Notes: a model not told the origin generated them from the letters alone. Numbered from the stretch's first letter, positions 1 through 13,790 are shown. The stretch: DNA of 64,000 nucleotides from Aspidiotus rigidus (GCA_035079385.1 JAVHKY010000028.1:3596001-3660000); one strand, 5' to 3'. Numbers and translations: made by a program.

Positions 1-879
1 TTAATATTATTTTATTGAATATACGCGCGGCACAAGAATATTTAATATTAATTTTTCACCCGAGTGAAAACTGATGAAAAAAGATTCCCATGATGATAGA
101 TTATGAGTGTTTGATAAACGAGATTTTTTTTTTCAGCAACGAGTAGTAGTGTGTAATATCTATCTATACCTAAGTTAGAAGAGAAAAAGGTACGGTGATG
201 ATGAGTACTTCGATCTTCACAGAGCCACGAATGCGATTTCGCAACAAGCGTCAACCACTTCTTCATTTAAGAGATGTCGGAAGGTCGGAATTTTCGAGGA
301 TGGTCTACGTCGAAAAAGGTACGTATACGAGTACACTAATGTCGAAAAAGAACTATACGCGTTACTGGCCACAGGTCGAGCGAAATGTGATTAAATTGAT
401 GAGCTGTCATTCATACGGAGTCGTTAGCGATGAAGGATAACTTTGCATAACTTTCGAATTCTCATCTCAAGAAATAAGTACTGACGCGAAGGCTAAAAAT
501 ACTTATCGAGTTTTCCTAACTGGTTTCAAATATTGACGATCGACTATATGATAGTCTCTGGAGGAGGGAGGTATGAAAAATTGAATGTAATTAACGGGGT
601 CTTTCCACCTTGCCAAATAAAACAAGAACGTTCGAAGTCTAATAATGTTCTAGCATAAGCTAACGTCGATTTTCCGTAGATGAAAAGAATATCAAGGAAA
701 CACAACTCTAGCCTGGGTTTCAATAGTTGAAGTTCTTTATGATGTCTTCCATATAGTTAGGTTGTGTTTACAACTTCGTTGAACTTTTACTAAATGTCAA
801 CTCCTACCCTCTTTTCTGGATTTGCGTTCCTGTGACCAGGGGTCAATTTCGAGTCGAATTATATTTCTCTGGTGATTTA
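1..879. other. Non-coding stretch, nothing recognised
   Basis: No open reading frame here resembles a known family, and the short frames on both strands lack any domain or coding-like composition. I see no RNA gene, long inverted repeat or tandem array. It is treated as intergenic or intronic DNA of unknown role. Confidence 0.5.
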
Positions 880-1480
880 CGCAGGCCGATTTGAAATCGT
901 CTTTAAATGTACGTCGATTGAAACAGTCGACTTTTAGTTTTCTGAGAATTCATGCTTGTCGGCTTTAAATCGACCTCACGTTGACCTGAGGTCGATGTGC
1001 AGTCACATCCTTGTAGCATTTCGTTTGTTTGGTGACTTCGCTACTTGCAAGCGGAATGTACAGAGTCTATTGTACCATTGGAATCTCAATTATGTTTGCC
1101 CGGTGCAATATTGGTCTCATCGACGCAATTCTAATATCGATTGTCAGTTGACATTCAAATGTGATACCAGAAACCGTCTTATTTCTCACCTCGATTCTGA
1201 AACCCAATCAGATTCTGGATTTGAAATCGACGCAGTGTCGACATCAAATTACAAGTCTTTACCGATGAATGACGTACAATCGACCCATGGGTTGACATAT
1301 CGGGAGTCGACTCAATTCCAACGTCGACGATGTCTCGATAGTGAAAAGGAGCGGTCGATTTTCCGCCGCAACTTCTAGTCATTCCAGCTCTACATCATCA
1401 ATTTTAAGTTGTCTTTCGGTCACAACAGCGAGTCGATTTGGAGTCGACATAGTTTATCGGGAGTCAGAACATCTAATTTA
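880..1480. repeat. TCGAC-rich dispersed repeat, copy 1
   Basis: The stretch is dense in variants of GTCGACTT and AAATCGAC on both strands. The same texture occurs at 10160-11080, 35587-36170 and 41330-42975. Short frames in it (for example 956-1378) arise from the skewed composition and match no protein I recognise. Assignment to the same family as the other three blocks rests on motif density, not on a full alignment. Confidence 0.5.
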
Positions 1481-3149
1481 ACGTGGCCTAAACGTTTTCT
1501 ATATGCTGCACCATTAACCCATACGCGTTATTTATATTACCCCAATTCTCAGTTCATGTTCTTTCCACAGAGCACAAGAATCAGTGTCATTTTATAGAAG
1601 AATGATCACCAGCAGTAGCCGAACAGGCCCATATAATTTAGGGAATATTTAATTTGAAAATTAAGTGAGTCTTTCTCGTTAGGGATAAGCGGTGCCTACT
1701 TCAGGCGAGTTAATTTGCTCGGCAGTCGAAGACGATCTCGGCAAGACTAATATAAAACATTCTCGATGAAAGAGGCAAACTACGAGTAGATTTATTATTA
1801 ATAGTACGTATTAACAGAAAGAAACACCATAACCACCAGACCTATAGCTCCCTTACATGTACGAAGTAACCCGTCACAAAAATTGTAATATCCGTTCACT
1901 CGTCGCGTTCGTGAAGGGAGAGTAAAGTAAAAGGAAATCTAATTTAACACAATGTTGACCCGTTTAGTCTTCTTCGATGAAAAGATATACAGGCGAACGG
2001 TGATCGTAGACTTCGTTACGACCATCGGTAAAATATTTCGAGTACAGTTTTCAGTTTTGGTTAAATGAGCAAGATTACTATAATGATGTATATCAAAGTA
2101 TGTTGACGCAATAATTCAACGACGTATGTCTTGGAAAAAGGCCTATAGACTTTAAGATTTCGTATGATAGATATTTTTTCTAAGTAAGTCGCAAAATACG
2201 AATATATTCTTTGAAACTTCACACGGGAGAGGATTTTTCACTACACGGTTAAAAGAATCATTAAATCTGGTAATAATTGAGTCTACGTTAGGACCTTATC
2301 AATCAATCAGAAACGATCATTCGCCTTAAACGGACGAATAAATAATTACGCATTAAATATTCATTTATTCTTGATACGCTGATGAAATTTAAAAGTATTT
2401 TGGTACTGCGGTATGACAATTTGAATCGCCTTCAAAAGAATACTAATCGTTAAAATCTTATTTTTTGAGTCAAAAAATTTTAATGAAGAAACAGGAGTTG
2501 GTCTATTATTTTGATACAAACCGATGCCGATAAATACAGTTTATTCTCTGTTTTTTAGAATTATCTTTTTTTTTTTTTTTTTTTTCTAAAAGTTCAAGAG
2601 TTTACGTCAATAGGTTTCTGCGACTATATCCGATCGTTAGAATACTTGTAATTTGAAATTCATAAGTTTTCTCTTTATGAGAATTTCCTAAAGTATGCAG
2701 TCGAATCTTTAAAAATCTGCAAAATGCTTTCATCGATAGAATTCCCAACCTAAGGACTGGCCCACGAGGTCTTTCACATGAACGAAGCAGAAGGAGACAG
2801 AATTTTGGAGTTTCGAAGAGGCACGAGAAGTGTGACCCCACATAGAAGCGTGCAACTCGGTAGTGCTTGAATATGGATTATAATTTTGTTTTAAAATAAC
2901 TTAGGTCATTTTTACTTTGTTTTCAATGTGTCATTTGACCCATATCAAAATATGCTAACGGGCAAGGATATAGCATTCTTGAAATGTTAAGCCACATATA
3001 GTAAATTTGTTGGAATACTGTTTTCACACCGAGGCCGTCAAGTGCAAAAGCCATAACAAGGAGAACGAGAGAGGGGGAAAGTAGAGCCATGCCTTGGAAA
3101 AATTGACCTAGATTGGTCTACAATTGATCAAAAGCCCTGAGATAATTAT
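1481..3149. other. Non-coding stretch with poly-T run
   Basis: No gene is recognisable. A run of about 21 T residues lies near 2569-2585, and otherwise the region is unstructured AT-rich DNA. The minus-strand frame at 2602-2841 has no family resemblance. Confidence 0.5.
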
Positions 3150-5800
3150 TTTGAGATGTTCCTAAATGCATACAAGAGTGATATTTTTGTTTTCTTCTAT
3201 TACGAGTATGAAGAAAAAACCTATGACGGAGGAGTTACAAACTTGCGCAATAATAATAAACTTTATTACAGAGCGACCGGTTTCAAACCAATCTGGTTCA
3301 TTTTCAAAAGCAAACTGGTCGCGGTGTAATTTTTATTGTATGACATGGCTGGTAAAGTCACACAAACACTCTGTCTTATAAAGAAATCTATACTAGCAAC
3401 TGATAAGCGGGACAACGAACTGGAAAGTTGTGCGCGTAACAATATTTACTGAAATTTACCTCAAAATCCATGAATTCTGATAATATCTGAAATTCAAGAG
3501 CCGTCAAATCACTACTTTGAATTGTTTCCAACTTCATACCAGGGTGGTATTTAGGTTTTCTCGTTGCACACAACAAAAAAATCTGCCACCTGATAAACGA
3601 GGCATCGAACTGAAAAGTTGTGCGCATAACAATTTCTACTGACATTTACCTCAAAATCGACAAATTCTACTAAGGTCTGAAATTCCAGTTTTAGATACTA
3701 TTTTATTACATAGAGACAGTTTCGGAACTCCGTATCAACATGTCCAGTCAATTCAATAAATGGGAAGGGGGAATTATCACCCAGGAACTAAAAATTAGGT
3801 AAAGATTATGGGAGTGCTAAATAGGCTTCATGGTGTTTTAAATATCGCACTATTACGGGTATCAGCTAGCTTCTTCTAATCAAGTTCTCAGTCTTTTCTC
3901 CGCAACAAACCATAAATCTAGGGTTGAGGATAGAAGAGGAAATATTGGCCCTTAAATTACATCGTCATATTTTGCCCTCAGATGGAAGTTTTAAATTGTA
4001 AATGAAAGAGTCAGAAGACCACAATACATTAAGCTGTTGCAAGTGAACGCTAAAGCCTATAGGAAGAAGCCGCAAATGCCTTGGAGGAGGGAGGTAGAGA
4101 GAGGAAGACGGGGAATGCGGATGTTTACAAGAATCATACAGATGAGGATAGAAGAGGAAATATGACCAAAAAATCTCCTACCATCTTCCTTTATAAATCT
4201 AGGGGTTTGAAGGCATGAGTGGTTCCAGACCACGGGCAAGGAAAAAAAATGATCAAGTCGACCCTTCTAAAAATTCATATACCTGAGTAAAGAGCCGTCA
4301 AATTTATATATTTTTTTTTTATTATTACATTCAACCAAAAAATAATTATTAGGAAAATAAATATTAAAAAAAAAACAAAGACGAAAAAATACAAAAAAAG
4401 AGATAGAAAAAAATGTATATTATATATAAAAATGTACAAAATAATAAAAAAAAAAAAAATATAGAAAATAATGTATTATTTTATATTTTCAGTTGTTTCT
4501 CGATACCTACTAGAATGGTGCTTTGGTTTCAGGGGTGCCGTTATCCCCAAAGCTTACGAAGATTTTGCTCCCCCCAAAAAAATTTCTAACAAGAAAAAAA
4601 AAAAGAGCCTCCCCCCAATAATGTTACAAGAACAAAGGAAAAAAACGCCCTCCTAAATTTCGTACGAAGAACCATCTTCAAGAAAATGGCCTCACGGCAC
4701 CCCTATTTGGTTTTAACGCTAGACATAAGCACAGAAACCGGTACCAGCAACCGATAAGTGAGGCACTGAATTGGAAAGTTGTACGCGCGAAAATTTCTAC
4801 TGAAATTTATCTCGAGATCGACAAATTCTACTAAGATCCGGAATTTCAGCATTAGATACAATTTTAATTACACAGAGCCAGGTGCGGGACCCCTTACCAA
4901 CATGTCCAATCAATTCAACAAATGGGGGGAAGCCGGGAAGGGAGGGAATACAAAAAATTCTATCAACGAGGAACTAAAAATTGGTAACAAATTATGGGAC
5001 TGCTCTGTAGACTTTATAGTGTTTTTAATGTCGCACCATTGTGGATATCATTCTCCGCCCTAGCTTCTTTTGATCAAGTTCACAGTCTTTTCTCCCCAAC
5101 AAACTATAAATGTAAGGGTTTGATGGCAAGAGTGGTTCATACCATGACAAGAAAAACAAGAGACCAAGCCATCCCTTGGAAAAATTCATTTACCCGAGTG
5201 CGTATTTAATTATTCAAGAACCGTCAAATTTGTATTTTCAGATGTTTTTAAATGCATACTAGAATGGTATTTTGTTTTTTTTTGGAAACCTATACCAGCA
5301 ACTGATAAGCAAGGCACTGAACTGGAAAGTTGTGCGCATTAAAATTTCTAATAAAATTTATCTCGAAGTCGAGAAATTCTACCAAGATTTGGAATTTCAG
5401 TTTTAGATATAATATTCACATTACATAGAGAAAGAGTTACCCAACTATTTAGCAGTATTGTACAATCAATTTAGTAAATTGAGAGAAGAGATCCGAAAAG
5501 TTACTAGAATGAGGAACTGAAAATTGGTGGTATATTTTGGAACTGCTTTGTAGGCTTTATAAAATTTTCAATATCGCACTATTTCGCGCATCATCTTTCG
5601 CTCTAGACTCTTCTAATCAAGTTCTCAGTTCTTCCTCCTCGATGGTACCCTAAATTCAGGGATTTAAAGGAACGAGTGGTTACAGTCCACGACGTGGTAA
5701 ATTCAGGTGTGGAGGAAGTACTCGTTATATAAATGCCAGGTTGAGGAAACCATACTTCGAGATATTGCAAAAAAGAAGGTACATTCAGAGAAAAAAACAA
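3150..5800 (+). repeat. Degenerate local tandem repeat, about four units
   Basis: Diverged copies of the same unit start near 3150, 3510, 4480 and 5230. Recognisable anchors recur in order: 'aaatgcatac..agagtg', 'gcaactgataagc', 'ctggaaagttgtgcgc', 'acaaattctactaag', 'caacatgtccaatcaattc', 'gatcaagttc.cagtcttttctcc' and 'gagccgtcaaat'. Unit lengths differ because of truncation (first unit) and insertions. One insertion is a hAT-like MITE at 4530-4705. Within the second unit, 'gaggatagaagaggaaatat' is itself duplicated (near 3926 and 4144). No coding capacity is evident. This looks like an old non-autonomous repeat amplified locally. Confidence 0.7.
4530..4705. mobile_element. hAT-type MITE, 176 bp
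   Basis: The element begins CAGGGGTGCCGT and ends ACGGCACCCCTA, giving 11 of 12 matching terminal inverted bases with the CAGGGGTG start common in hAT transposons. It is flanked by a perfect 8-bp duplication TTTGGTTT (4522-4529 and 4706-4713), the hAT target-site length. It sits inside one unit of the 3150-5800 repeat, and other units lack it, so it inserted after the repeat was amplified. It encodes nothing. Confidence 0.82.
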
Positions 5801-7602
5801 TGATCTAAATAATTATGCAGATTTGAAACGCATTCAGCGTAGATTGATCAACCAAAATCAAAAAAAGGCATATATTGAGATGATTTTGGAGAGCAGTAGG
5901 CTAAATCTCTTCAATAACTACACTTATTAAACAAACGAAAAGTTACCAGAGCCGTAAAAAAATGTACGACTCGCGTAACTTTTCATTTTCTGAAATTAAC
6001 TAACTACACTTATGGCAAGTTATTAACCGAGGGCTGCATATCCCTGCAAAATGAATAAGTGTTCAAAATTAGCAATACAAAGGGGATAACTATCGGACAT
6101 TTTTCGATCAAGGGAGGAAAGAAACAATTATTGATAGTTTTCTATCAAATATTCCAGCAATCAAAACTAAATAGTTCTTTCTTCTTGGTGGAGGGTGGAT
6201 TTCAAAGATCATCAACAGACGGGACATGGAGATTCTTACTTTCCTGGAAATAAGTAAAATTTGATCGACACTCTGTCACGTCTATAGAATTCCTTTTCCG
6301 TCCCAAACGAAACTCAATTTATGAGCCGCGTGTTTTTCCCCAAATCCTTTTGTCGAGTTACCTACAATCGTTTTTCTTTTTCAGTTCGCGCTTCATAAAT
6401 TTCCTATGAAGAGCACTTCAAGCCCTCGACCAATTCTTCATCACTTACCGATAATTACTATAATTTTTATTCTCGATATACTCGACAATAACGAAATGTG
6501 CGCACGTCCCTCGTTAACCATATTACGATCGCACCAATGCACCACGTCTGTCACTCAACCGGCATGATTGTCGTCGTCGTCTTTCTTTAAACACGAGCAA
6601 TTCGAAGATTGTCAAAGGGGTAAACGGTTTCCATTGCGGTCGTATATTGTGGCGGTCGCCTTTGATAGTCGACGACAACGAAAAACCACCACAATACGGT
6701 ACACGGACCTAACAATTAGGATAGACGAGATGGCAATTGGAAGGATTTCGTTACCATTTCTTAACATTGTTTTCTTTGCCCGCGAAAAACAGTAGGGAAG
6801 TAAAAAGGGATTCAACAGATACGGATATTGCTGCGTACCGCGTTAAGTGGAAGAAAATAAGGGGGAAGAAACAAGTAGGAATTGGAAGATACGTACATAT
6901 TAATTCTTCGGTGGTACGAAACAAGGTCTGCGTATATTTTACGTAGGTACTTCATATAACAACACCTCTGTAATAAAATGCGAGTTCTCTTTAACATTGG
7001 AAGTGGTGTAATTTAATACTTTGCACTTTGAAGCGGCGTCGTTATAAAGTACTTCATATTACTGTCGAAGAATAACAAGTACAACAAAAAGAAAGGCCGA
7101 CGTCATACGTCAGTACCCTTGTTGCGATCAGAATCGGCGTTCTCTTTATTCCGCTATTTCCATTCTTCATACCTCATATCCTATGTTACCTATAATATCA
7201 GTTATTACTGCTGCGAAAGGCTTCCGTTTAATTATTTTTTTTTCACTTCAAGTGTGTGCGTGTTTCGTTTTCTTCATTTCTGGAATTGCTTCGTATTAGT
7301 ACTTTAAACGCGTGTGCGGCCTCTCATTACATAATCACCATATTTTTTGACCGGCCGGTTACGAAATCCAAGAAATTGATTTCAACGCACGATAATTTAC
7401 ATACGAAAAATGGTAGCTGCGATATTCGTATAGGGAGTGAAAATTCTTCAACCGTTGAGAGTAGAATTATGTGCGAACGTCTCTTTCTACTAGAATTGCT
7501 CTCTTTCACAGATTGGTTCAAGGAAAAGACTCCGTCAAAAAACAAAATTTATAGGCTTAGACTTCATTACTCATTGAACACCAGGAAACATTATACATAT
7601 GT
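5801..7602. other. Non-coding stretch, nothing recognised
   Basis: Several short frames exist on both strands (for example 6568-6795 and 6812-6997), but they overlap each other antisense and show no domain. No RNA gene or repeat structure was seen. Confidence 0.45.
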
Positions 7603-7733
7603 GACCTGCGATGAGAAAAGGATGCTCATTGCCCACTGGCAGAAACACCATTTCTCTCTGATTAGATATGTAATCAGAGGGAAATGGTGTTCCTGCGCCA
7701 ATTGCTATGAGCATCCTTTTCTCATCGCAGGTC
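7603..7733. repeat. 131-bp near-perfect hairpin
   Basis: A left arm starting gacctgcgatgagaaaagg is mirrored by a right arm ending ccttttctcatcgcaggtc. About 62 bases pair on each side with a handful of mismatches around an eight-base loop centred near 7667. An RNA from either strand would fold into one long stem. It could be a very small fold-back MITE or a hairpin RNA locus (long hpRNA or unusual pre-miRNA). The arms are longer than a typical insect pre-miRNA. No clear target-site duplication was found. The 185-codon frame crossing it (7256-7813) reads through both arms and is unlikely to be a gene. Confidence 0.85.
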
Positions 7734-10159
7734 CCATATCATGTGTGATCATTTTCGTTCTCCATTTTCTTTCTGGAAAATCGATTTTCTGTGTGGAAAT
7801 TCTAGTTCGGTAAGTTCATGTCACATACGAGTAGATGGCATGTGAGATGATCTTTTCTAGCACAATTTCTACGTTGTTACGAATATTTTCAAGTCAGTGA
7901 ACAACTCTAGCAGAAAACTCAGGGCAGAGCACCCAAAACTTTTCACATTCGTTTTACTGGTCCATACGCCAACCACGATTCCCCCGCGCGACTCCATTTG
8001 AGCGGGACCATGATTTAGACACAACTGGGCGGTTTTTCTGCTTCGTATACTTGATGTAACTTCTTTCTACATCTGTATTTCACTGTTTGCGAAGAATTTG
8101 TCGCAGAAGAATGCGTGCGGGATGTACGAGTGTTCGTAAAGAAGCAATCGAGACTATACCAAAAATACAAGGAAAGGGTGCATAACTTAGGTGAATAATG
8201 GGTTGTACTATGATCCAAGATCGAGGGTATTGAGACGCTTTTTCGCTTCCTTGTTCGCTCTCTTTCGAGTTTGAAAATTTGTGGGTTCGTGGGAGCCGTT
8301 ATGATAATGCGATACCTCCGAAAAGAGATATATTTAACTCGGAAGAACTATACGTAAAAGAAGGGAGTATCGAATTCTAATTCGAAGAAGCATGTTAAAG
8401 AAAACAAGACAACTATAGTGCGTGTGTTCAAAAACGACGATTTCGTTTGTATATACGGCGGCGAAGCATTGTAGAATGCTTCCGCTCGATTTTTCGGGAG
8501 CTCAATCGTACTTCATTACCACATACGGCAGCATGAAGTATTTTTACATAAACTAATATCTTACGCGTAGATTGACGAGGCCCAAACGAAACAAGAATAA
8601 ACAAGAAGAAGTGGACCTAAGATGATTATTTGGCTCCCATTCACGAGACTTGTTTGGAGTGTACGAGTGCTCTTTAATTGTCCTCGATATAGCACGCTTA
8701 TCCGTGTACTTATGCCATGTTGTTTTTACTATTGACAACTTCTCCTACTTGAAACGAAACAGAACTTCGAGGAGGATAGGGCCCAAATATCAATGCAGAA
8801 GAACATCTTTCTAAAAGTAACTCTAAAGAAATCAAATTGCAAAATCACTTCAAAGAGCATGAAATTGTGAATCTAATCTTCCTCTCCTTTTTTCCTAGCA
8901 AATACCTCTACGTTGTCCCGTTATTGAAACTTCAGAAGGAGAAAACTATCGCTGGTTTTGAATAAATATGCAGGAGAATTCATCGATAATACAAAAAAAC
9001 TACAAGAAAAAAGTTAATCGAAAGGTTTTGAGATCGGAACGAATAGCTCTAAAATTAAGACTCAAAGACACCAAAAGAAGAAAGATTTTTGAGAAGTTGT
9101 GGAAAAATCAAGTCAAAGAGAATTGATTCTGATGAATTTCTTGCTTCAAAAAATTTTACAACCTATTTCTTTAATTTCCTTCAGAATGTCTCAATAAAAT
9201 GAAGAAGCCAGTACAAAAATTTAGTCAGTCTTGTAAAAAAAAGAAAAAAGACAAAAGTTTCAACGTCATTGTGTATACTGATTTTTATTTCAAAACCTTT
9301 CATTAATTCATACGTCGATAAAGCCCCCTCAAAGAAGAAGACGAAAAAAAAGTGTTAGAAAAGCGTGGTAAACTTACAAGTAATTGAAGAAACAGTCGCA
9401 TTGACAAACAGAATGGAAATTTTCTTTCTTACCTGCAACAAAAAATTTAGAAAAGAAAATTATTAATTAGTTAAGAACATGTTTTTATACAAAACGCTTC
9501 TATTGTATTCAAATTATGTCATTAACATCATGTCTGTGGCAAAAACACAGTGATTTTTTGTTGGTCCGCAACACTAGCGCCACTACACAGACGTTTACAA
9601 ACACAACGCACTATCCAGCTGCACAGTACACTGTCTATTTTCTACTCCAAGTATTCGTCCATAGTAAAAACAATAGAAACGTTTTCAAATTCAGAGATTT
9701 TTGACAATATTATTATTGCTTATTAATATTTTTCACATCATCAGTAGGTCAGAATCATAATTATTAAAAATACTTCAATAGTCATATTAATAGACTGTTA
9801 CAGACATAAGAAACAATTTGAAGACGATTGCCTTTCGATGTGGAAAATTATAGCTTCTTTTTCACACTACTCAATTCTAAAGGACAGGTATAGTGAAGAA
9901 TATTCCTGTCAAATATTGAATTTATTGTCAATGGAATTATAAGAAGTTGAAAACTGTCGATCACCAACTGTCCAGCGATTTCATTGAAAAATTCTGGAGC
10001 TTGGATTTGTGCTTCTTCATGTCAAACAATATTATAGAACCATCAGAACCTTTTCGAGAACAAAGCAAGAACTGAATTTTTATCCAGTCAACTGTAATCA
10101 GTACACCCACGATACCCTGCAGAGCGTACAGTTCAATAATTATTGATAGTATGACTCAT
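7734..10159. other. Non-coding stretch, nothing recognised
   Basis: There are no frames with family resemblance. Composition becomes A/T-homopolymer rich around 8820-9480. No RNA gene or array was seen. Confidence 0.45.
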
Positions 10160-11080
10160 TTCCAATTAACCATGTCGACTTCAAATCGACTCGCGATTTT
10201 GAACCGATTTAGTTTCGTCGCCATTAACTGGAAGTGGACCGGTCCTTTTTATCATTGGAAACTAAGTCGACTCCCGGTAATACACATTGATGTCGACTGA
10301 AAATCGACGTCGGTGTGGGGTCGATAAGTCACTCATCGGCAAAAAACTTGCAATCCACGCGACGTCAAAATTTTATAGATTTTAGGTGCACAACTTGACA
10401 GGATTTCAGAGTCGAGGCCGAAAATAAGTCGTCTGTGAGCATCAGGTTTTGATATCGACTGAGAATCGACGTCAACATTACTTCGATACGACCATTGCTG
10501 CACTGGTCAGCATAATTAGGATTCTCAATGACCCTGATTATATATTTATGACTGATGCATAGACTATCTGCGAGTAGTGGAGTCACCAAACAGACGGAAC
10601 GCTGCAAAGGGACGAATGTGCATCGACTCTAAATCGGAGTGGATTTCAGGTCAATTTACAGTCGACAATTCTCAGAAAACTCGACTGTTAATCAACGCAA
10701 AACAGCAGTTGATTTCAGGTCTACAGAAAAATTTGGAGAAATTAACTCGAAATCGACTTCCAATATCGAGATCAAGAATTCTTTGTTCCATGTTACTACT
10801 AGTTGAAATCGATTTGAATTCAACCAGCGTACATAACCAAAAAACTGAATCGACTTGAAGTCAACCAACACAACAGTCAATTTCAGGTTCGCATAAAAAA
10901 TTTGGAGAAGTCGACTCTAAGTCAACCTGAAATCGACATGGCTAATGAATCAAAACAGACAGAGTAGACATTTATCGATTCCTTGTCGTTATGATATTCT
11001 TGTCGACGTGAAATCAATTCCAACAATATCGACTCAATTTCAATTAGGACTTCGAAAGCCGTCAAATCGATGGTCAACAT
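10160..11080. repeat. TCGAC-rich dispersed repeat, copy 2
   Basis: This copy shares long stretches with the block at 35587-36170. Examples are 'gtcgactcccggt', 'cactcatcggcaaaaaactt', 'gattctcaatg.ccct.attatat' and 'ctgcgagtag.g.agtcaccaaac', in the same order and orientation. It also contains the 'aaatttggagaa.t..act' anchor that recurs through 41330-42975. It is a true dispersed repeat family and not merely biased composition. No protein product is recognisable. Confidence 0.72.
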
Positions 11081-12928
11081 CGTTTATCAGATTTGCATCT
11101 CACCCAATTACCCACATCGGAAAATTATTTTCTGATTACAGCTTAATACCTACGTAAACTGGCAGCTCACCTCTGTGGTTGCTTGGGAGTTGGTTTCATT
11201 AGGTACGTTAGTTGAAACGAGCAGGAAACCTATAGACAACTTGAACTTTCTCTCCCACCGCTTGGGGAGGATCACACATATTTTACACTTTTTTATTCTT
11301 CTTCTGTTCAGGACTCAAAATCAAGTCGATTTTCTCTTAAGTCCTTATTTTACCGACTTTTCGTAGAAAAGCAAGTTCTACACCCCTCACAATTGTAACA
11401 AAGGGAAGGGAAGTGAATTTTTTCGACGTTTTAGAGAGTAGACCGTCGCTACGTCATTAAAAAATTTCAGGTTTCCCTATATTATATAGAATATATATGG
11501 ATCACAATTTGTTCGTACTTCTCCTCCCAGACCACTGAACGGATTTTCTTGAAACTTAACCCATTACAGTGTTACATGTAAAGTTGTGCACCTACAATAT
11601 TTTTAACGATGGCATGATTATTTCTGGAGATATACTCAATTAAAAGAAAAAAATCTTACTCCCATAACTCAAACAGCGTTGGTTTATTTTTTTCGAATGT
11701 TGATATTATAATATTGTAATTTACACATCCGAAAATGTAAATGTGGAAATTTGATGCTGATACAATGGTTACTTTGCGAGAAATCTCAAATTGAAGCGTG
11801 AACTAATTTGAAGGAATTTGCAAATACTGAAGCTACCAGTAATTTTCTTCTTTTCCAAGTCTTCGGATACCCACGGTCGATTTTCGGGAATTTTCCAACT
11901 CCTCCTCGCCTAGCGCAGACTGTCCTATTGTCTAGCTTACAGATTCTTTTCCCATAACTCGAAAGTCAACCACAATTTTTTCCATTTCTCTCACCCACCC
12001 TTTCTTCAAACTCTCAGATTAAAAATTTTCGAAGCCGTAAGATTTGAGAATTTTTCAGAGGGACCGTGAGTCCAAAAAAGCTCTCCTTAAAATAGCTTCG
12101 TGTATCGACTTTTATTGGTTTGTACGATTTTAGTTCCTTTCTAAAGAAAAACGCTCATATTAGGGAAGTGTGGTGGTCGAGAAGCTATTTCCGACAATCG
12201 TTCAAGTCCAACTTCGCAATTTCTGACTTCGTGTTGCCATTTTCTCATATTATAATAGTCCCGTAGACAAACCAAATTGACGGTTTGAAGGCCAAAAACG
12301 TCTGAAATCCTTGGGATTTTTTTGCTTGAGTGCGGGCCTGAGTAGTGAGATAGAAATGTGTCTTCTCAAGCTCGCCGAAGTCTTTTCGAGCTTTGTTGAA
12401 TCTTTTTTTTTTTCAAATTGAACCAAATAGGAGTAACTTCAAATCCTTCTTTCATTCATGTTTCTATATTTGGCAATTCATTACCGGCGAGGGGGAGAGG
12501 TCTGACGCTAAGATGCGCAGATTTTCATAAAAATTACAGTATGCCCATCGTCGTCTGGTTGGTTCTCAACTTTGTGTGTGAGCGCGGCAGTGGCTGATGA
12601 GGCCGATCCGTGACGTAGTATTTCGTCCGCACGTGTCACACTGCAAGATTGGTGTACCTATTGGGACACTTTGATCGTGGGGTCCGTATTGAAAGACATT
12701 CCGGAGTTGCTATTTACTAGAGTGCGCCAGAGAGTTCGGTTTTGGCTCGATGCCTTTCTTCACCGATTTATGAGCCGTGTGACACAGGTCTGTACTATGT
12801 TTTTGCTGGCCGTTTTTGCGTCTGACACCGTCTATAAGTTCGCCATACAGCAGCTGTTGAGTCTAAGGCCGGATTTATGGAGGGGAACTCAGGGGCATTT
12901 CCCCCAAAAAACCTAGGAACTGAGAGGA
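11081..12928. other. Non-coding stretch, nothing recognised
   Basis: No recognisable gene. The region 12540-12900 is more GC-rich and may be part of the decayed retroelement that follows, but its translation in either direction gives nothing I can name. Confidence 0.4.
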
Positions 12929-13790
12929 TTAGATCTGCACCGTGTATGCTCGAGGACGCAGGAATCCGACCCAAAGTCTGATCATTTGATGTCGAGTACC
13001 CCCACTACTGTCGTTGGTAGAATTTCTCGATCGCCAACATTGAGAGCCATACAGCAGCGTGGTGAGAATCACGGCGTGGTTCAAGGCCAGCTTCGTTCTC
13101 TTCCTTAGCTCAGCGTTTTCAAAAACTCTTTCTTGGAGCTTAAACATAGCTGCCAAGGCGTTTTAGAGGCTGGTTGATTTCTGTGTCTAAGGAGCAGTCC
13201 CGCGAGATCATACTTCCTAAATAATAAATTGAATTCTCGATTGCATCGTCTACAATCTTTATCGCTGTATCTGTGCTTGGTACACTATTGGTTCGTAGGA
13301 CTCTTGTTTTGCTTTGTAAGTGCTATGTAAGCTCTCCAAAAAGTTTCCTTTGAGCGGCTAGAGCACAGTTCCCAATGATGACGATATCATCGGCATATTG
13401 GAGCTTGATTATGGCTCGTGACGCTTTTCTGTGCTTAAACAAAAAAGAGGCTAAGAATTATCCTCAGTCTCAACCATTTTAAATCTTCTTTAATTACAAC
13501 CTGGCTCTTGTTGTCCGTGTGCAGCTACGCGACGATATTGACCAGCTTTTGTGGGCAGCCAAATTGCAGTATTATTTGTCATTCTATATCCCTGCAGGTG
13601 ATCATATCGAAAGTTTTACTAAGGTTCACAAAGACGTTATGTAATTGTGTTTGCTCTTGTAGCTGTTCCAGTGCAAATATATCCAGGGAGCCCCACTCCG
13701 GTCAGATGTCCGCCCTAGACTCAGAGAGAAGTCTAGTGAAGATAGTTTGGAGGCAGTACAGCAGGATTCTGGTACGGATCTCCCCGTAAC
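12929..13790 (-). pseudogene. LINE reverse-transcriptase fragment, decayed
   Basis: Read on the minus strand, pieces in different frames spell conserved blocks of a non-LTR retrotransposon RT in the right order. A palm motif of the type 'V.LSKTFDMI' and 'FGCPQKLVNIV' lies near 13540-13650. A YADD catalytic box with 'LQYADDIVIIGNCA' lies near 13370-13420. The C-terminal 'ELRKRTKLALNHAVILTTLLYGSQCW' type block is near 13040-13120. Stops and frameshifts separate the blocks, so it is dead. The APE-endonuclease half and both ends are missing. It is related to, but not the same copy as, the LINE at 27770-31757. Confidence 0.75.

Noticed and set aside
7256..7813. 185-codon plus-strand frame
   Set aside because: It runs through both arms of the 131-bp hairpin, shows no domain, and the encoded sequence is inverted-repeat translation. 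Chance frame.
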